Origin: Flavobacterium phragmitis
Lineage (GTDB): Bacteria > Bacteroidota > Bacteroidia > Flavobacteriales > Flavobacteriaceae
Length of the DNA: 64,000 nucleotides
Direction: 5' to 3'
Assembly (NCBI RefSeq): GCF_900112575.1
Contig: NZ_FOMH01000002.1
Span: forward strand, 372,001-436,000
A program made the translations under genes and the position numbers. The stretch's first letter is position 1, and each line of letters opens with the position of its first letter. Below, piece by piece: positions 26,490-35,066 of the stretch. The notes under the pieces are model-generated. The model searched no databases and was not told where the DNA came from. It saw only the letters and a program-made list of their open reading frames with translations.

Positions 26490-27059
26490 ATGGAAAATAT
26501 CAATCAGGAAATCATCAATGCTTACGAAGTTATTAAAGAAGGAGGTATTATTCTTTATCCAACAGATACTGTTTGGGGAATTGGATGTGACGCTACAAAT
26601 GCCGATGCTGTTGCCAAAATCTATAAATTAAAACAGCGTGCAGAAACACAAAGCATGATTGTTTTGATGAACAGTGAAAAAATGATGTACAATGTTTTTA
26701 AAGACATTCCAGAAGTTGCCTGGCAGATTATTGATTTATCTGAAAAACCAACAACTTTAATTTTGGATGATGCCAGAAATGTTGCCCAAAATATCATTGC
26801 TGCCGACAAATCTTTAGGAGTTCGTTTGGTAAAAGAACCTTTCTGCTACAAGTTGATGGAAAGAATGAAAAAACCTTTAGTTTCAACTTCTGCAAATATA
26901 TCAGGACAGCCAACACCGCAAAGTTTTAAAGACATAAGTCCGGAAATTATAAATGGAGTAGATTACGTGGTTAAATTAAACCAAGATAAAGTAAACGGGA
27001 AATCTTCAACAATCATTAAACTAACAAATGATTCACAGGTAAAAGTGATTCGTAAATAG
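26490..27059 (+). CDS. tsaC: threonylcarbamoyl-AMP synthase (Sua5/YrdC/YwlC)
   Basis: A 189-residue YrdC-domain enzyme that makes L-threonylcarbamoyladenylate for the t6A37 modification of ANN-decoding tRNAs. Motifs are YPTDTVWGIGCDAT near the N-terminus, KLKQRAETQSMIVLM and the C-terminal STSANISGQPTP. The length fits the short TsaC class without a Sua5 C-terminal domain. The ATG at 26490 is preferred because the promoter lies inside the longer ORF. Confidence 0.95.
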   Translation: MENINQEIINAYEVIKEGGIILYPTDTVWGIGCDATNADAVAKIYKLKQRAETQSMIVLMNSEKMMYNVFKDIPEVAWQIIDLSEKPTTLILDDARNVAQNIIAADKSLGVRLVKEPFCYKLMERMKKPLVSTSANISGQPTPQSFKDISPEIINGVDYVVKLNQDKVNGKSSTIIKLTNDSQVKVIRK

Positions 27060-27116
27060 TTTTTTTGTTTCAAGTTTTTGAAAAAAAACTTTGAGTATAG
27101 TTTTTACCGCAAAGTG

Positions 27117-27271
27117 CGCTAAGAATTACGCAAAGTACGCAACGAAACTTTTATTGAGAATCTAAATAGAATTTAAAAAAGTTCGCAAAGTTTTATCAAA
27201 ACAAACTTTGCGAACTTTTTCATTTTAATGGCTCTGAAAAAAACTTAGCGAGCTTTGTGTAATTCTTAGCG
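27117..27271. repeat. nested inverted repeat with terminator core
   Basis: Two nested inverted repeats fill the gap between tsaC and the cysteine desulfurase gene. The inner arms (27176-27193 and 27203-27220) are a perfect 18-base pair with core GTTCGCAAAG / CTTTGCGAAC, A-flanked on the left and followed by five T, so they form a bidirectional terminator. The outer arms (27117-27135 and 27253-27271) match at 18 of 19 positions, left arm CGCTAAGAATTACGCAAAG. The GCAAAGT vocabulary recurs at 49.2-49.3 kb. Confidence 0.85.
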
Positions 27272-27322
27272 TACTCCGAGCTTAAAAAACTTAGAATCTC
27301 AGAACCTCAGAATCTTATTATC

Positions 27323-28447
27323 TTAGACCATTTTCAAACTCTCAATAAGCCAATTAATATCTTCTTTAGTGTTATAATGACTGAATGAAATTCGGAGATT
27401 AGGCAGTTTTAAATCGGCTTCAGAAAGCATTTCGTTTAAAACATGAGAAGGCCTGATACTTCCTGATTGGCAAGCACTTCCTCTAGAAACCGCAATTCCT
27501 TTCATATCTAAACTAAACAACAGCATCGAAGTTTTATCTGATGAAAAAGGCAATATGATGTTGATTATATTATAGAAATCGTCTTTTCTTCCGTTAATTC
27601 TAAAGCCAGGAAAATGAAATTCCAATTGTTCAATAAGATATTTTTTTAGCCCCGAAATATATGTCCTTTCTTCATCTAATTTTTCATAAGAAATAGCCAA
27701 AGCTTTTGCCATTCCTGCAATTTGATGGACGGGTTCGGTTCCTGCGCGAAGTCCTTTTTCTTGTTCTCCTCCAAAAAATAATGGTTGCAAACCAGAATTT
27801 TTTCGAACAAAAGCAAATCCGATTCCTTTTGGACCGTGAAATTTATGTGCACTAGCCAGAATGAAATCTACAGGTGTTTTTTGCAGATCGATTTCAGTTT
27901 TACCAATAGATTGAACGGTATCCGAATGAAACAACGCATTATACTGTTTGCAGATAAGTCCAACGCGGTCCCAATCTAAAATTGTTCCGGTTTCGTTGTT
28001 GACATGCATTAAACTGACCAAGGTCTTTTTCTCGTCTGCCAATAAATTAGACAAATGAGTTAAGTCTAAACTTCCATCAGGATTTACTTTCACATAATCT
28101 ACCTGAATTTTATATTCTTCCTGAAGCGCCCAAACAGTATGCAGAACGGCATGATGTTCTATTTTTGAAGTAATAATTCGTTCTACTTTTAAATCTTCAA
28201 CAGCCGAGCGTAGTATCCAGTTATCCGCTTCAGTCCCTCCAGAAGTAAAAATAATTTCTTGAGCAGTGCAATTTAAATGTTTGGCAATACTCTTTCTTGA
28301 AAGCTCTAATATTGTTTTACCATTTCGTCCAAAACTATGTGTAGACGATGGATTACCAAAATCCTCCAACATTACTTTGGTCATTTCCTGAATTACTTCG
28401 GGACGCATTGCCGTTGTTGAGGCGTTATCTAGATATACTTTTTTCAT
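27323..28447 (-). CDS. cysteine desulfurase (NifS/IscS-like)
   Basis: A 374-residue PLP enzyme that removes sulfur from cysteine as a persulfide for Fe-S clusters or thio-modified tRNA. The PLP lysine is Lys202 in SAHKFHGPKG, the conserved EHHA (His99) is present, and the persulfide cysteine is Cys326 in RGSACQSGS. The short active-site loop around this cysteine places it in the IscS/NifS group I family. ATG 28447 (MKKVYLDNASTT) is chosen; 8 residues upstream in the ORF are unlikely. A minus-strand TAACTTTG box lies at 28453-28460, a few bases before the start. Confidence 0.94.
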   Translation of the reverse strand: MKKVYLDNASTTAMRPEVIQEMTKVMLEDFGNPSSTHSFGRNGKTILELSRKSIAKHLNCTAQEIIFTSGGTEADNWILRSAVEDLKVERIITSKIEHHAVLHTVWALQEEYKIQVDYVKVNPDGSLDLTHLSNLLADEKKTLVSLMHVNNETGTILDWDRVGLICKQYNALFHSDTVQSIGKTEIDLQKTPVDFILASAHKFHGPKGIGFAFVRKNSGLQPLFFGGEQEKGLRAGTEPVHQIAGMAKALAISYEKLDEERTYISGLKKYLIEQLEFHFPGFRINGRKDDFYNIINIILPFSSDKTSMLLFSLDMKGIAVSRGSACQSGSIRPSHVLNEMLSEADLKLPNLRISFSHYNTKEDINWLIESLKMV

Positions 28448-28534
28448 TGCTGCAAAGTTAAGAAATATCAATTGTCAAATCTTAAATATCATTTGCCATT
28501 TTTTTCACTATTTTTGACCCAAATAAATTTTACA

Positions 28535-29533
28535 ATGAAAAAATACCTTTCCCTTATATTATTTGCTTTTTTACTGAATGGATGTGATGATGGAGATTTG
28601 ACCGTTCAAGAAATAAATTTTGACAATGTAACCCCTGTTAGTTGTTCTGAAGACAACACTTTACTATATCAATTAAAATCTCGAGAGGCTTTTTTACTTC
28701 AAATGCCTAAAACTGGAGGTCTAGTAAATAATCCCGGTACTTATGTATATGATATTCCTACCGGAGGAAATGGAAACTATCGCGCAATCTACAGAGCATA
28801 TGATGGCACACTGGTAGCTGATAACATTTGCGGACTTATACCGCCAAGCACTCCTAAAGTAATAGAAGAATGGATTGCTACATCTGGAAAAATCAATATT
28901 AATGTAGAACAAAGGACATCAGAGCGTGCTGATGATGGAAGTACAAAACTGATAGGGTACAATTACAATATTAATTTCACAAATATTACTTTCAATATTT
29001 CAAATTCAAAACCGCAAACTTATGCCACATACCCATTTGGCACAATTAGTTCTACAACAAGCGTTCCTGCAAGTTTAATATTTGATACCCCTGAAACTGC
29101 TTATACATGTACCAATGATACCAATCTAAAGAGAGTATATAATTACAGTGCTGCATTTTTTGTTATGATTGACAATATGGATCCAGATTTATTAAAAAAT
29201 GAAGTTACTCTTCCTGGACAGCCAAGAACTCAATTAGTAGGTTCGACAACCAATAAGGTATATTATAAAAGTGTACAAAAAGAAACTGGATCTTTTACTA
29301 AAAACTATTTTTGTAATGCCAGTTTCCCAACAGTTCCAACTATTGCTGAAGATTGGATAGGACAAAATGGAGACGCAACAAAAGAAACTGGTATGATACA
29401 GGTAACGACAACATTAGTAGGAAATACCTATTATCACTCGATTGTTTTAAAAAGAGTAACGATGTTAAAAGATAAAAACACCTTTGATCTTCCAACAACT
29501 TTCTCTCTAGGAATATTAGAAGTTACTCCATAA
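28535..29533 (+). CDS. hypothetical lipoprotein
   Basis: The 332-residue protein begins with a lipoprotein signal peptide (MKKYLSLILFAFLLNGC, lipidated Cys17) followed by DDGD. The rest is beta-rich and polar with few charged clusters, has two similar segments ending in EEWIATSG and EDWIGQNG, and I recognise no domain. These two segments suggest an internal duplication (about residues 95-190 and 245-330). TATTTTTG at 28509-28516 is a probable -7 box. Its location is likely the outer membrane or the cell surface. No function can be given. Confidence 0.75.
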   Translation: MKKYLSLILFAFLLNGCDDGDLTVQEINFDNVTPVSCSEDNTLLYQLKSREAFLLQMPKTGGLVNNPGTYVYDIPTGGNGNYRAIYRAYDGTLVADNICGLIPPSTPKVIEEWIATSGKININVEQRTSERADDGSTKLIGYNYNINFTNITFNISNSKPQTYATYPFGTISSTTSVPASLIFDTPETAYTCTNDTNLKRVYNYSAAFFVMIDNMDPDLLKNEVTLPGQPRTQLVGSTTNKVYYKSVQKETGSFTKNYFCNASFPTVPTIAEDWIGQNGDATKETGMIQVTTTLVGNTYYHSIVLKRVTMLKDKNTFDLPTTFSLGILEVTP

Positions 29534-29565
29534 AGAAACTAAAAAAACACCTTTTAAATTCTTAC

Positions 29566-29632
29566 AAAAAAACGTCTGTTTTTCTATCTGATTTAATTTT
29601 GAAATCAGCTTCGAAAAACAGACGTTTTTTTT
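29566..29632. terminator. bidirectional terminator with a compound hairpin
   Basis: AACGTCTGTTTTTC with preceding A residues (29566-29584) pairs perfectly with the arm at 29613-29632, ending in eight T. A second smaller stem, CTGATTT / AAATCAG (29588-29594 and 29602-29608), sits inside the loop. It lies between the convergent lipoprotein and Smr genes. Confidence 0.92.
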
Positions 29633-29670
29633 ATATTCAAAATAACCGTTTTAAACGGTGTAGGTTTATT

Positions 29671-30222
29671 TTATTTATTGTTTTGCCTAAAATAAACTTC
29701 TGTTGCACCAAGGCCATATTTTTGATAATTGGCATCTTGAAAATCTATTCCGTCATAACGTCCCAATAAGAAATCCAATTCTGCTTTTAAAATTCCTTCG
29801 CCGACACCGTGAATAAAAACGATTTTCGGAATGCGGTTTCGAATCGCAAATTCAATATGTCTTCTTGCGGTTTCCGTCTGTAATGTCAAAATATCATAAT
29901 TGGACATACCGCGTTTATTGGGAACTAATTTTTCGATATGCAGATCAAATTCTGGAACACCAACATCTCGTTTATCTTTCTTTTCTTTTACAAAACTTCT
30001 TGGCTTTGGCTCTACTTTGTCTTTTGAAGCTTCATCTAAATCAACTCTTTTAATAGAATTCATTAAATCACTGGATTCTTGAACTTTAAGAAGTTCATTG
30101 ACTAAAAATGTCATCATAAATCCATCCTCAGTTTCAATCAAAACCTCATTGTTTTTAACCGAAACGACAGTTCCGTTTATGGCTTCATCCAATACAGAAA
30201 CCTTATCTCCTTTTACCAGCAT
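29671..30222 (-). CDS. Smr-domain (MutS2-type) protein
   Basis: The 183-residue protein has a small N-terminal beta-barrel (about 1-50, KGDKVSVLDEAINGTVVSV), a basic linker and a C-terminal Smr domain with FDLHIEKL and the family signature HGVGEGILKAEL. Smr domains are nucleic-acid nickases or endonucleases related to the MutS2 C-terminus; in Bacteroidota this stand-alone form is common. The last residues form the usual GATEVYF strand. One base separates its start from the stop of the small membrane protein gene upstream, so the two are co-transcribed. Confidence 0.9.
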   Translation of the reverse strand: MLVKGDKVSVLDEAINGTVVSVKNNEVLIETEDGFMMTFLVNELLKVQESSDLMNSIKRVDLDEASKDKVEPKPRSFVKEKKDKRDVGVPEFDLHIEKLVPNKRGMSNYDILTLQTETARRHIEFAIRNRIPKIVFIHGVGEGILKAELDFLLGRYDGIDFQDANYQKYGLGATEVYFRQNNK

Positions 30223-30223
30223 C

Positions 30224-30397
30224 TTACTCTTCTTTATCGTTATTTTTACTTGGCGTTTTAGCGCTCAGCTGCATCATTCCAAACATGAAAACTACAATTG
30301 CAATAATCGTGATATAGATATTTTTTTCTTCCGAAGCCTGCTCATAGAATGCCACAGAAATCGCAAGAATCATTATTATTATTTTAAAAGCTTTCAT
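30224..30397 (-). CDS. small two-helix membrane protein, unknown
   Basis: The frame opens ATG at 30397 and stops at 30224, coding for 57 residues: MKAFKIIIMILAISVAFYEQ, then a short acidic loop, then IYITIIAIVVFMFGMM and a polar tail ending NNDKEE. Two hydrophobic helices with a short linker are clear. The single-base gap to the Smr gene and the sensible hydropathy argue that it is a real gene despite its size. No family is recognised. Confidence 0.7.
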   Translation of the reverse strand: MKAFKIIIMILAISVAFYEQASEEKNIYITIIAIVVFMFGMMQLSAKTPSKNNDKEE

Positions 30398-30503
30398 CAA
30401 TTCAAATTTTAAGATTTCAAAAATATAAAACTTTATAGTAGTACCTCTATTCTAGTTCTAACCTTTGTCATATTTTTTTAGTAAAATTGCAAAAAGATCC
30501 GGT

Positions 30504-30782
30504 ATGATATTAGAAAAATATATGATTCCCTGCCTCTTCAAAACCTTCTTCGGATTTGAATGTTTGGGCTGTGGTTTTCAGCGGTCTTTATTCTTACTTT
30601 TTCAGGGAGAGTTTTTAGCCGCTTTTAAAATGTATCCGGCAATATATTCTTGTCTTTTGCTCTTTGCTTTTGCAACATTTCATTATTTTGATAAATCAAA
30701 AAAATACAAAAAATTAGTTTGGGGAATGGCTGGCATAAATCTCATTTTTATGCTTGGAGGTTATTACTTCAAACACTTTTAG
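30504..30782 (+). CDS. DUF2752-family small membrane protein
   Basis: The 92-residue protein has the DUF2752 signature FGFECLGCGFQRS (a CxGCGxxR motif) near residues 15-27, then two membrane helices at about 42-60 and 72-88. ATG 30504 is preferred over an upstream alternative start. Members of this family occur widely in Bacteroidota, and no function is established to my knowledge; the paired cysteines could bind metal. The gene stands alone between the Smr pair (divergent) and DUF1003. Confidence 0.82.
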   Translation: MILEKYMIPCLFKTFFGFECLGCGFQRSLFLLFQGEFLAAFKMYPAIYSCLLLFAFATFHYFDKSKKYKKLVWGMAGINLIFMLGGYYFKHF

Positions 30783-30853
30783 ATTTTTGATTTTTGATTT
30801 TTGAAATTGATATTGGGATTTGGGATTTTAAAAAATTGGAATTTTAAAAACCT

Positions 30854-31555
30854 TTATTTCTTAATCTGATTTAAAATATCATTCATCATCTCGATTTGCA
30901 CTTTTTGGATTTCGATTAATTCCTGCTGCTGGTGCATAATCAAATGATCTATTTTATCATGAATCAACCTAATCTCTAATTCTGATTTTAGATTAATCAT
31001 ATAATCTTTTTTGGCACGGTTTCTATCTTTTTCTTCCTGACGATTTTGACTCATCATAATAACTGGCGCTTGTAATGCGGCAACACAGGAAAGAATTAAA
31101 TTCAACAGGATAAATGGATAAGGATCAAAACCTTTATTTAAAAAAATATAAACGTTTGAGCCAATCCAGACTGTAATAAAAACTACAAACGAAATAATAA
31201 AAGTCCAGCTTCCGCCAAAATCAGCTACTTTATCGGCTACACGTTGTCCTAAATTTCGGGTTTCTTCTTCGTCTTCGACTTGGCTTACTATCGATTTATC
31301 TTCTTTTAAGGAATCAATTACATTTTTCTCCATTGCAGAGAGTGCTCCAATTTCAGTCGAAAGATAATTTGAAATGTATTTTTGGCGATACAAGTTTAAT
31401 TCGTTTACAGCAATGCAGTCTTCATCTTTAAAATCAGGATATTCTTTTTTAATCAAATCCAAAATAGGATTGTGGATCGATTTCCCATAAATTTTCTCGC
31501 TTTCCGCGAAAGAAAGTCCTGAAATTGCACTTTTAAATGTCTGGCCGTTTTTCAT
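30854..31555 (-). CDS. DUF1003-family membrane protein
   Basis: This 233-residue protein has a helical N-terminal part with a NLGQRVADKVADFGGSW segment, then two membrane helices (about 114-135 and 145-166) joined by a short loop, and the DUF1003 signature APVIMMSQNRQEEKDR directly after the second helix, followed by a coiled-coil-like C-terminus rich in His, Gln and Glu. The family is unassigned, with suggestions of a cyclophilin- or magnesium-linked role in other bacteria. It is monocistronic. Confidence 0.88.
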   Translation of the reverse strand: MKNGQTFKSAISGLSFAESEKIYGKSIHNPILDLIKKEYPDFKDEDCIAVNELNLYRQKYISNYLSTEIGALSAMEKNVIDSLKEDKSIVSQVEDEEETRNLGQRVADKVADFGGSWTFIISFVVFITVWIGSNVYIFLNKGFDPYPFILLNLILSCVAALQAPVIMMSQNRQEEKDRNRAKKDYMINLKSELEIRLIHDKIDHLIMHQQQELIEIQKVQIEMMNDILNQIKK

Positions 31556-31745
31556 TTTAATTTGTTTTGAAAGCTAATTTACGTAATTAACTTCTTAAGA
31601 ATTGCATAAAAAAGAACTGTTTAGCATTCCTTTTTTATCACAAATGAGACTCTTCAAAGAAAATTTCTTTAGTTAAATCGTGACTTTATTTCCAAAAAAC
31701 GCCTTACTTTTAACGTTCCAAAATTATTCATTCATTTTTACCACT

Positions 31746-32537
31746 GTGACAAAAGACACTATCATACAAAATATTAGGGCTTTAAAGAGTCATTCACATA
31801 TTAATTACGGCATCAAAACCAAGACAGAAGACTTTACAGAAAAGCTTTTTTACACCCTTTTTGACTCTAATGCTGCCTTAGACGACAGTATTGATGAGCT
31901 GGAATTTCGTTTTAAAGAAATTGCTGTTTTGGCCTGCAAAAAACCCGAAAATCTATGCGAATCGATTTGGGATCGTTTTCTTGAAAAACTCCCTGGAGTT
32001 TTAGAAAAGTTAAATCAGGATGCGGAGTATATTTTAGAAAATGACCCAGCATCAAATAGTATAGACGAAGTTTATTTAGGCTATCCTGGTTTTTATGCCA
32101 TCGCCATTTACAGATTAAGCCACGAATTATATCATCTGGATTTACTTCTTTTTTCTCGTTTAATGAGCGAATATGCACACCGAATTACAGGAACAGATAT
32201 TCATGCTGGTGCCAATATTGCCTCTCCATTTTTTATCGATCACGCTACGGGGATTGTTATTGGCGAAACTACTGTAATTAAAAAAAATGTAAAAATCTAT
32301 CAAGGTGTTACACTGGGTGCATTAAGCGTAAGCAAAGAAATGAAAAATGCAAAAAGACACCCGACAGTTGAGGCTAATGTCTGCATTTATGCTAATGCCA
32401 CAATTTTAGGAGGCGAAACTGTAATTGGAAAAAATAGTATTGTAGGCGGAAATGCATGGGTTACTAAATCTATTCCTGAAGATTCAATCGTCTTAAACAC
32501 CACTACCACAGAAGTTAAAATAAAAGAAAAAAAATAA
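31746..32537 (+). CDS. cysE: serine O-acetyltransferase
   Basis: The 263-residue protein has a helical N-terminal domain and a left-handed beta-helix domain with GTDIHAGANIA, FFIDHATGIVIGE (catalytic Asp/His), KIYQGVTLGALS and the hexapeptide repeats after it. It makes O-acetylserine from serine and acetyl-CoA, the substrate of the next gene, cysM, which starts 2 bases after its stop. The start is uncertain: GTG 31746 gives MTKDTIIQNIRALKSH, while GTG 31680 would add 22 residues of poor similarity. There is no ATG at the right place. Confidence 0.9.
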   Translation: MTKDTIIQNIRALKSHSHINYGIKTKTEDFTEKLFYTLFDSNAALDDSIDELEFRFKEIAVLACKKPENLCESIWDRFLEKLPGVLEKLNQDAEYILENDPASNSIDEVYLGYPGFYAIAIYRLSHELYHLDLLLFSRLMSEYAHRITGTDIHAGANIASPFFIDHATGIVIGETTVIKKNVKIYQGVTLGALSVSKEMKNAKRHPTVEANVCIYANATILGGETVIGKNSIVGGNAWVTKSIPEDSIVLNTTTTEVKIKEKK

Positions 32538-32538
32538 A

Positions 32539-33426
32539 ATGGGTCCACAGAAATTATTAAACCTAATTGGGAATACTCCTTTGATGGAAACTGTCAATTT
32601 GGTTAAAAATAAAAATGTAAAACTTTTACTCAAACTAGAAGGAAACAATCCTGGAGGAAGCGTAAAAGACAGAGCTGCATACAACATGATTGCTGCTGCT
32701 TTAGAAAGAGGCGATATCAAAAAAGGAGATAAATTAATTGAAGCGACCAGTGGAAATACCGGAATTGCACTTGCCATGATTGCTCAATTATTCGGAATTG
32801 AAATCGAATTGATTTTACCAGAAGATTCAACAAAAGAACGCACACAAACTATGCGTGCTTATGGTGCAACCGTAATTCTAACGCCTGCCAGCGAAGGAAT
32901 TATTGGCTCACGTGATTATGCAGATAAAAAAGTGGCTCAAGGCGGTTACTTAATGCTCAACCAGTTTGCTAATGACGACAACTGGAAAGCGCATTACAAA
33001 ACGACGGGTCCAGAAATATGGAACGATACTGAAGGAACTGTAACACACTTTGTGTCGGCTATGGGAACTACAGGAACCATTATTGGAACTTCGACTTATT
33101 TGAAAGAAAAAAATCCAAATGTTCAAATTGTGGGCGCACAACCAAGCGATGGTTCACAAATTCCAGGAATTCGTAAATGGCCACAAGAATATCTTCCGAA
33201 AATTTTTGATGCATCCAAAGTAGATACGGTTGTCGATGTAAGCGAAGAAGAAGCCCGTGCAATGACTAAAAGATTAGCTCTTGAAGAAGGCGTATTTGCA
33301 GGAATGAGCAGTGGCGGTTCTGTGGCTGTAGCCCTAAAAATTGCCGAAAAATTAGAATCCGGAGTGGTGGTTGCCGTTATCTGCGACAGAGGCGATCGTT
33401 ACTTGTCTTCGGATTTATTTGATTAA
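32539..33426 (+). CDS. cysM: cysteine synthase B
   Basis: A 295-residue PLP enzyme that joins O-acetylserine with sulfide or thiosulfate to form cysteine. PLP Lys43 lies in GGSVKDRAAYN, followed by EATSGNTGIALAM for phosphate and substrate binding and GTTGTIIGTSTYL for the PLP phosphate. The second half ends with the MSSGGSVAVAL loop. The shorter length and the motif set favour CysM over CysK. It is translationally coupled to the serine acetyltransferase gene upstream. Confidence 0.95.
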   Translation: MGPQKLLNLIGNTPLMETVNLVKNKNVKLLLKLEGNNPGGSVKDRAAYNMIAAALERGDIKKGDKLIEATSGNTGIALAMIAQLFGIEIELILPEDSTKERTQTMRAYGATVILTPASEGIIGSRDYADKKVAQGGYLMLNQFANDDNWKAHYKTTGPEIWNDTEGTVTHFVSAMGTTGTIIGTSTYLKEKNPNVQIVGAQPSDGSQIPGIRKWPQEYLPKIFDASKVDTVVDVSEEEARAMTKRLALEEGVFAGMSSGGSVAVALKIAEKLESGVVVAVICDRGDRYLSSDLFD

Positions 33427-33441
33427 AAAGATACTAAGTTG

Positions 33442-33512
33442 CAAAGTGACAAAGGTTTTTAAACTGAGTAAAAAACTTTGAATCTTTTCAACAAAAAATC
33501 TTTGTCACTTTG
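33442..33512. repeat. inverted repeat of the CAAAGTGACAAAG family
   Basis: CAAAGTGACAAAG (33442-33454) and CTTTGTCACTTTG (33500-33512) form a 13-base perfect inverted repeat in the cysM to aldo/keto reductase gap. The same word recurs near 40.1-40.3 kb and 53.8 kb. Confidence 0.8.
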
Positions 33513-33546
33513 TCTCTTTGAGTCTTTGTAACTAAAAAGAAAAAAA

Positions 33547-34533
33547 ATGAACTACAGAAAACTAGGAAAAACAAACTTTAATATCTCTGAAATCTCCCTT
33601 GGTACTTGGCAGGTTGGAGGAAAATGGGGTTCGGGTTTTGATGATAAAACGGCCGACGAACTTTTGAATACAGCCATAGACAATGGCGTAAACTTTATTG
33701 ACACTGCTGATGTTTATGAAAATGGATTAAGCGAAACTGCCGTTGGACGAGTAGTTCGTTCTCGCTCTGAACGTATTTTTGTGGCTACAAAATGCGGGCG
33801 TCAAATCAATCCGCATGTAAATGAGGGTTATACTCCAAAAGTGCTTCAAAAATTTGTTGAGGACAGTTTAAAAAGAACCGGTTTAGAAACATTAGATTTA
33901 ATTCAGCTGCACTGTCCGCCGACAGAAGTATATTACAGTCCAGAAATCTTTGAACTTTTTGACCGATTAAAAGAACAGGGAAAAATACTTAATCTTGGTG
34001 TAAGCGTTGAAAAAGTTGAAGAAGCTTTAAAAGCAATTGAATATTCGAATGTCACAACGGTTCAAATTATCTTCAATCTTTTCCGCCAGCGTCCTTCTGA
34101 ATTGTTTTTCTCTGAAGCTAAAAAGAAAGATATTGGAATTATTGCCAGAGTTCCACTAGCGAGCGGACTTCTAACAGGAACATTCAGCGAAAAAACTACT
34201 TTTGAACCTCAAGATCATCGTAATTTTAATCGTAACGGAGAAGCTTTTGATAAAGGCGAAACGTTCTCTGGAATTGATTACAACTTAGGTTTAAAAGCTG
34301 TTGAAGCTTTAAAAGCATTGTTTCCGGGAAGAGAAAATCTTGCTCCAATTGCATTACAATGGATTTTAAGTTTTAATGAAGTAAGCTGTATTATTCCAGG
34401 TGCTTCAAAAGTAAATCACGTTTCATCGAATTTATCGGTTTATGATGCTCCTAAATTGTCTTCTGAACAAATCTCAGAAATGAATAAAATTTATACAGAG
34501 TATATAAAACCAGCTGTTCATCAGCTTTGGTGA
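33547..34533 (+). CDS. aldo/keto reductase
   Basis: A 328-residue NADP-dependent (beta/alpha)8-barrel oxidoreductase. Features are the N-terminal YRKLGKTNFNISEISLGTW, the catalytic segment FIDTADVYENGLSE (Asp, Tyr), K in VATKCGRQINP, His in LIQLHCPP, and a C-terminal IIPGASKVNHVSSNL cofactor loop. It belongs to the large AKR family; the natural carbonyl substrate cannot be told. It is monocistronic; the 88 bases after it include a perfect inverted repeat before the next lipoprotein gene. Confidence 0.93.
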   Translation: MNYRKLGKTNFNISEISLGTWQVGGKWGSGFDDKTADELLNTAIDNGVNFIDTADVYENGLSETAVGRVVRSRSERIFVATKCGRQINPHVNEGYTPKVLQKFVEDSLKRTGLETLDLIQLHCPPTEVYYSPEIFELFDRLKEQGKILNLGVSVEKVEEALKAIEYSNVTTVQIIFNLFRQRPSELFFSEAKKKDIGIIARVPLASGLLTGTFSEKTTFEPQDHRNFNRNGEAFDKGETFSGIDYNLGLKAVEALKALFPGRENLAPIALQWILSFNEVSCIIPGASKVNHVSSNLSVYDAPKLSSEQISEMNKIYTEYIKPAVHQLW

Positions 34534-34568
34534 AATTTTTAAGTTTTTTCTTTCATAAACACGCAACC

Positions 34569-34620
34569 ATTTATGGTTTATTGCATCTAGTTATAAAATA
34601 CTAACCAATAAACCATAAAT
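34569..34620 (+). promoter_or_regulatory. 15-base inverted repeat abutting a start codon
   Basis: ATTTATGGTTTATTG (34569-34583) and CAATAAACCATAAAT (34606-34620) are perfect inverted copies with a 22-base loop. The right arm ends one base before the ATG at 34622. There is no T run after it, so a terminator for the aldo/keto reductase is less likely than a 5' leader hairpin or an operator. Confidence 0.6.
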
Positions 34621-34621
34621 T

Positions 34622-35023
34622 ATGAAAAGATTCTCCTTTTTTCTGCTTGCGATTTGCATTACGACTATCTCTTGTAGTAAAGACGAAAGTACACGTGAAG
34701 AAGAGCAAGCCAGACTTGACAAAATGTATCAGGAAATTATTGATTATTCTCAAATTAACTCAAAATCCTGTACCAACCCAGAAGAATGGACGTTTATGAA
34801 ATACTCTCCATCAAACTGCTCAGGATATATTATCTATAACAAAGCAGTTGATGTAGCCATTTTTCGAAAAAAAATTGACCAATATCGTGAAGCTCAAGGA
34901 AAGTTTGACGCAAAATGGGGCGTATATTATACATCCGACTGTGCTATAAGACCAGCACCAACTAGCATTGAATGTATAGATGGAAAACCATCTTTAATAT
35001 ACAGTTTTGTTACGCATCAATAA
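34622..35023 (+). CDS. hypothetical lipoprotein
   Basis: The 133-residue protein has a lipoprotein signal (MKRFSFFLLAICITTISCS, lipidated Cys18). The mature part begins with an acidic helix (KDESTREEEQARLDKMYQE) and holds four further cysteines (in KSCTNPEEW, SNCSGY, SDCAIRP and IECIDGKP), suggesting two disulfides in the periplasm or on the surface. The family is unknown. It lies after a striking inverted repeat and ends at a bidirectional terminator. Confidence 0.75.
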   Translation: MKRFSFFLLAICITTISCSKDESTREEEQARLDKMYQEIIDYSQINSKSCTNPEEWTFMKYSPSNCSGYIIYNKAVDVAIFRKKIDQYREAQGKFDAKWGVYYTSDCAIRPAPTSIECIDGKPSLIYSFVTHQ

Positions 35024-35065
35024 AAAAAAGGTTACTGAGATCTAAATTCTTAGTAACCTTTTTTC
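35024..35065. terminator. bidirectional terminator
   Basis: GGTTACTGAGA / TCTTAGTAACC (35030-35040 and 35048-35058) with one G-U pair, flanked by eight A and six T. It lies between the convergent lipoprotein and histidine kinase genes. Confidence 0.9.
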
Positions 35066-35066
35066 T

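Noticed and set aside
30098..30412. Open frame on the plus strand across the Smr and small membrane protein genes
   Set aside because: It is antisense to two better-supported minus-strand genes and has low-complexity, non-protein-like content.
30459..30470. TAAC-CTTT-GTCA upstream of the DUF2752 gene
   Set aside because: The left half-site is degenerate and no TAnnTTTG-like box lies 36.5 bases from its centre.
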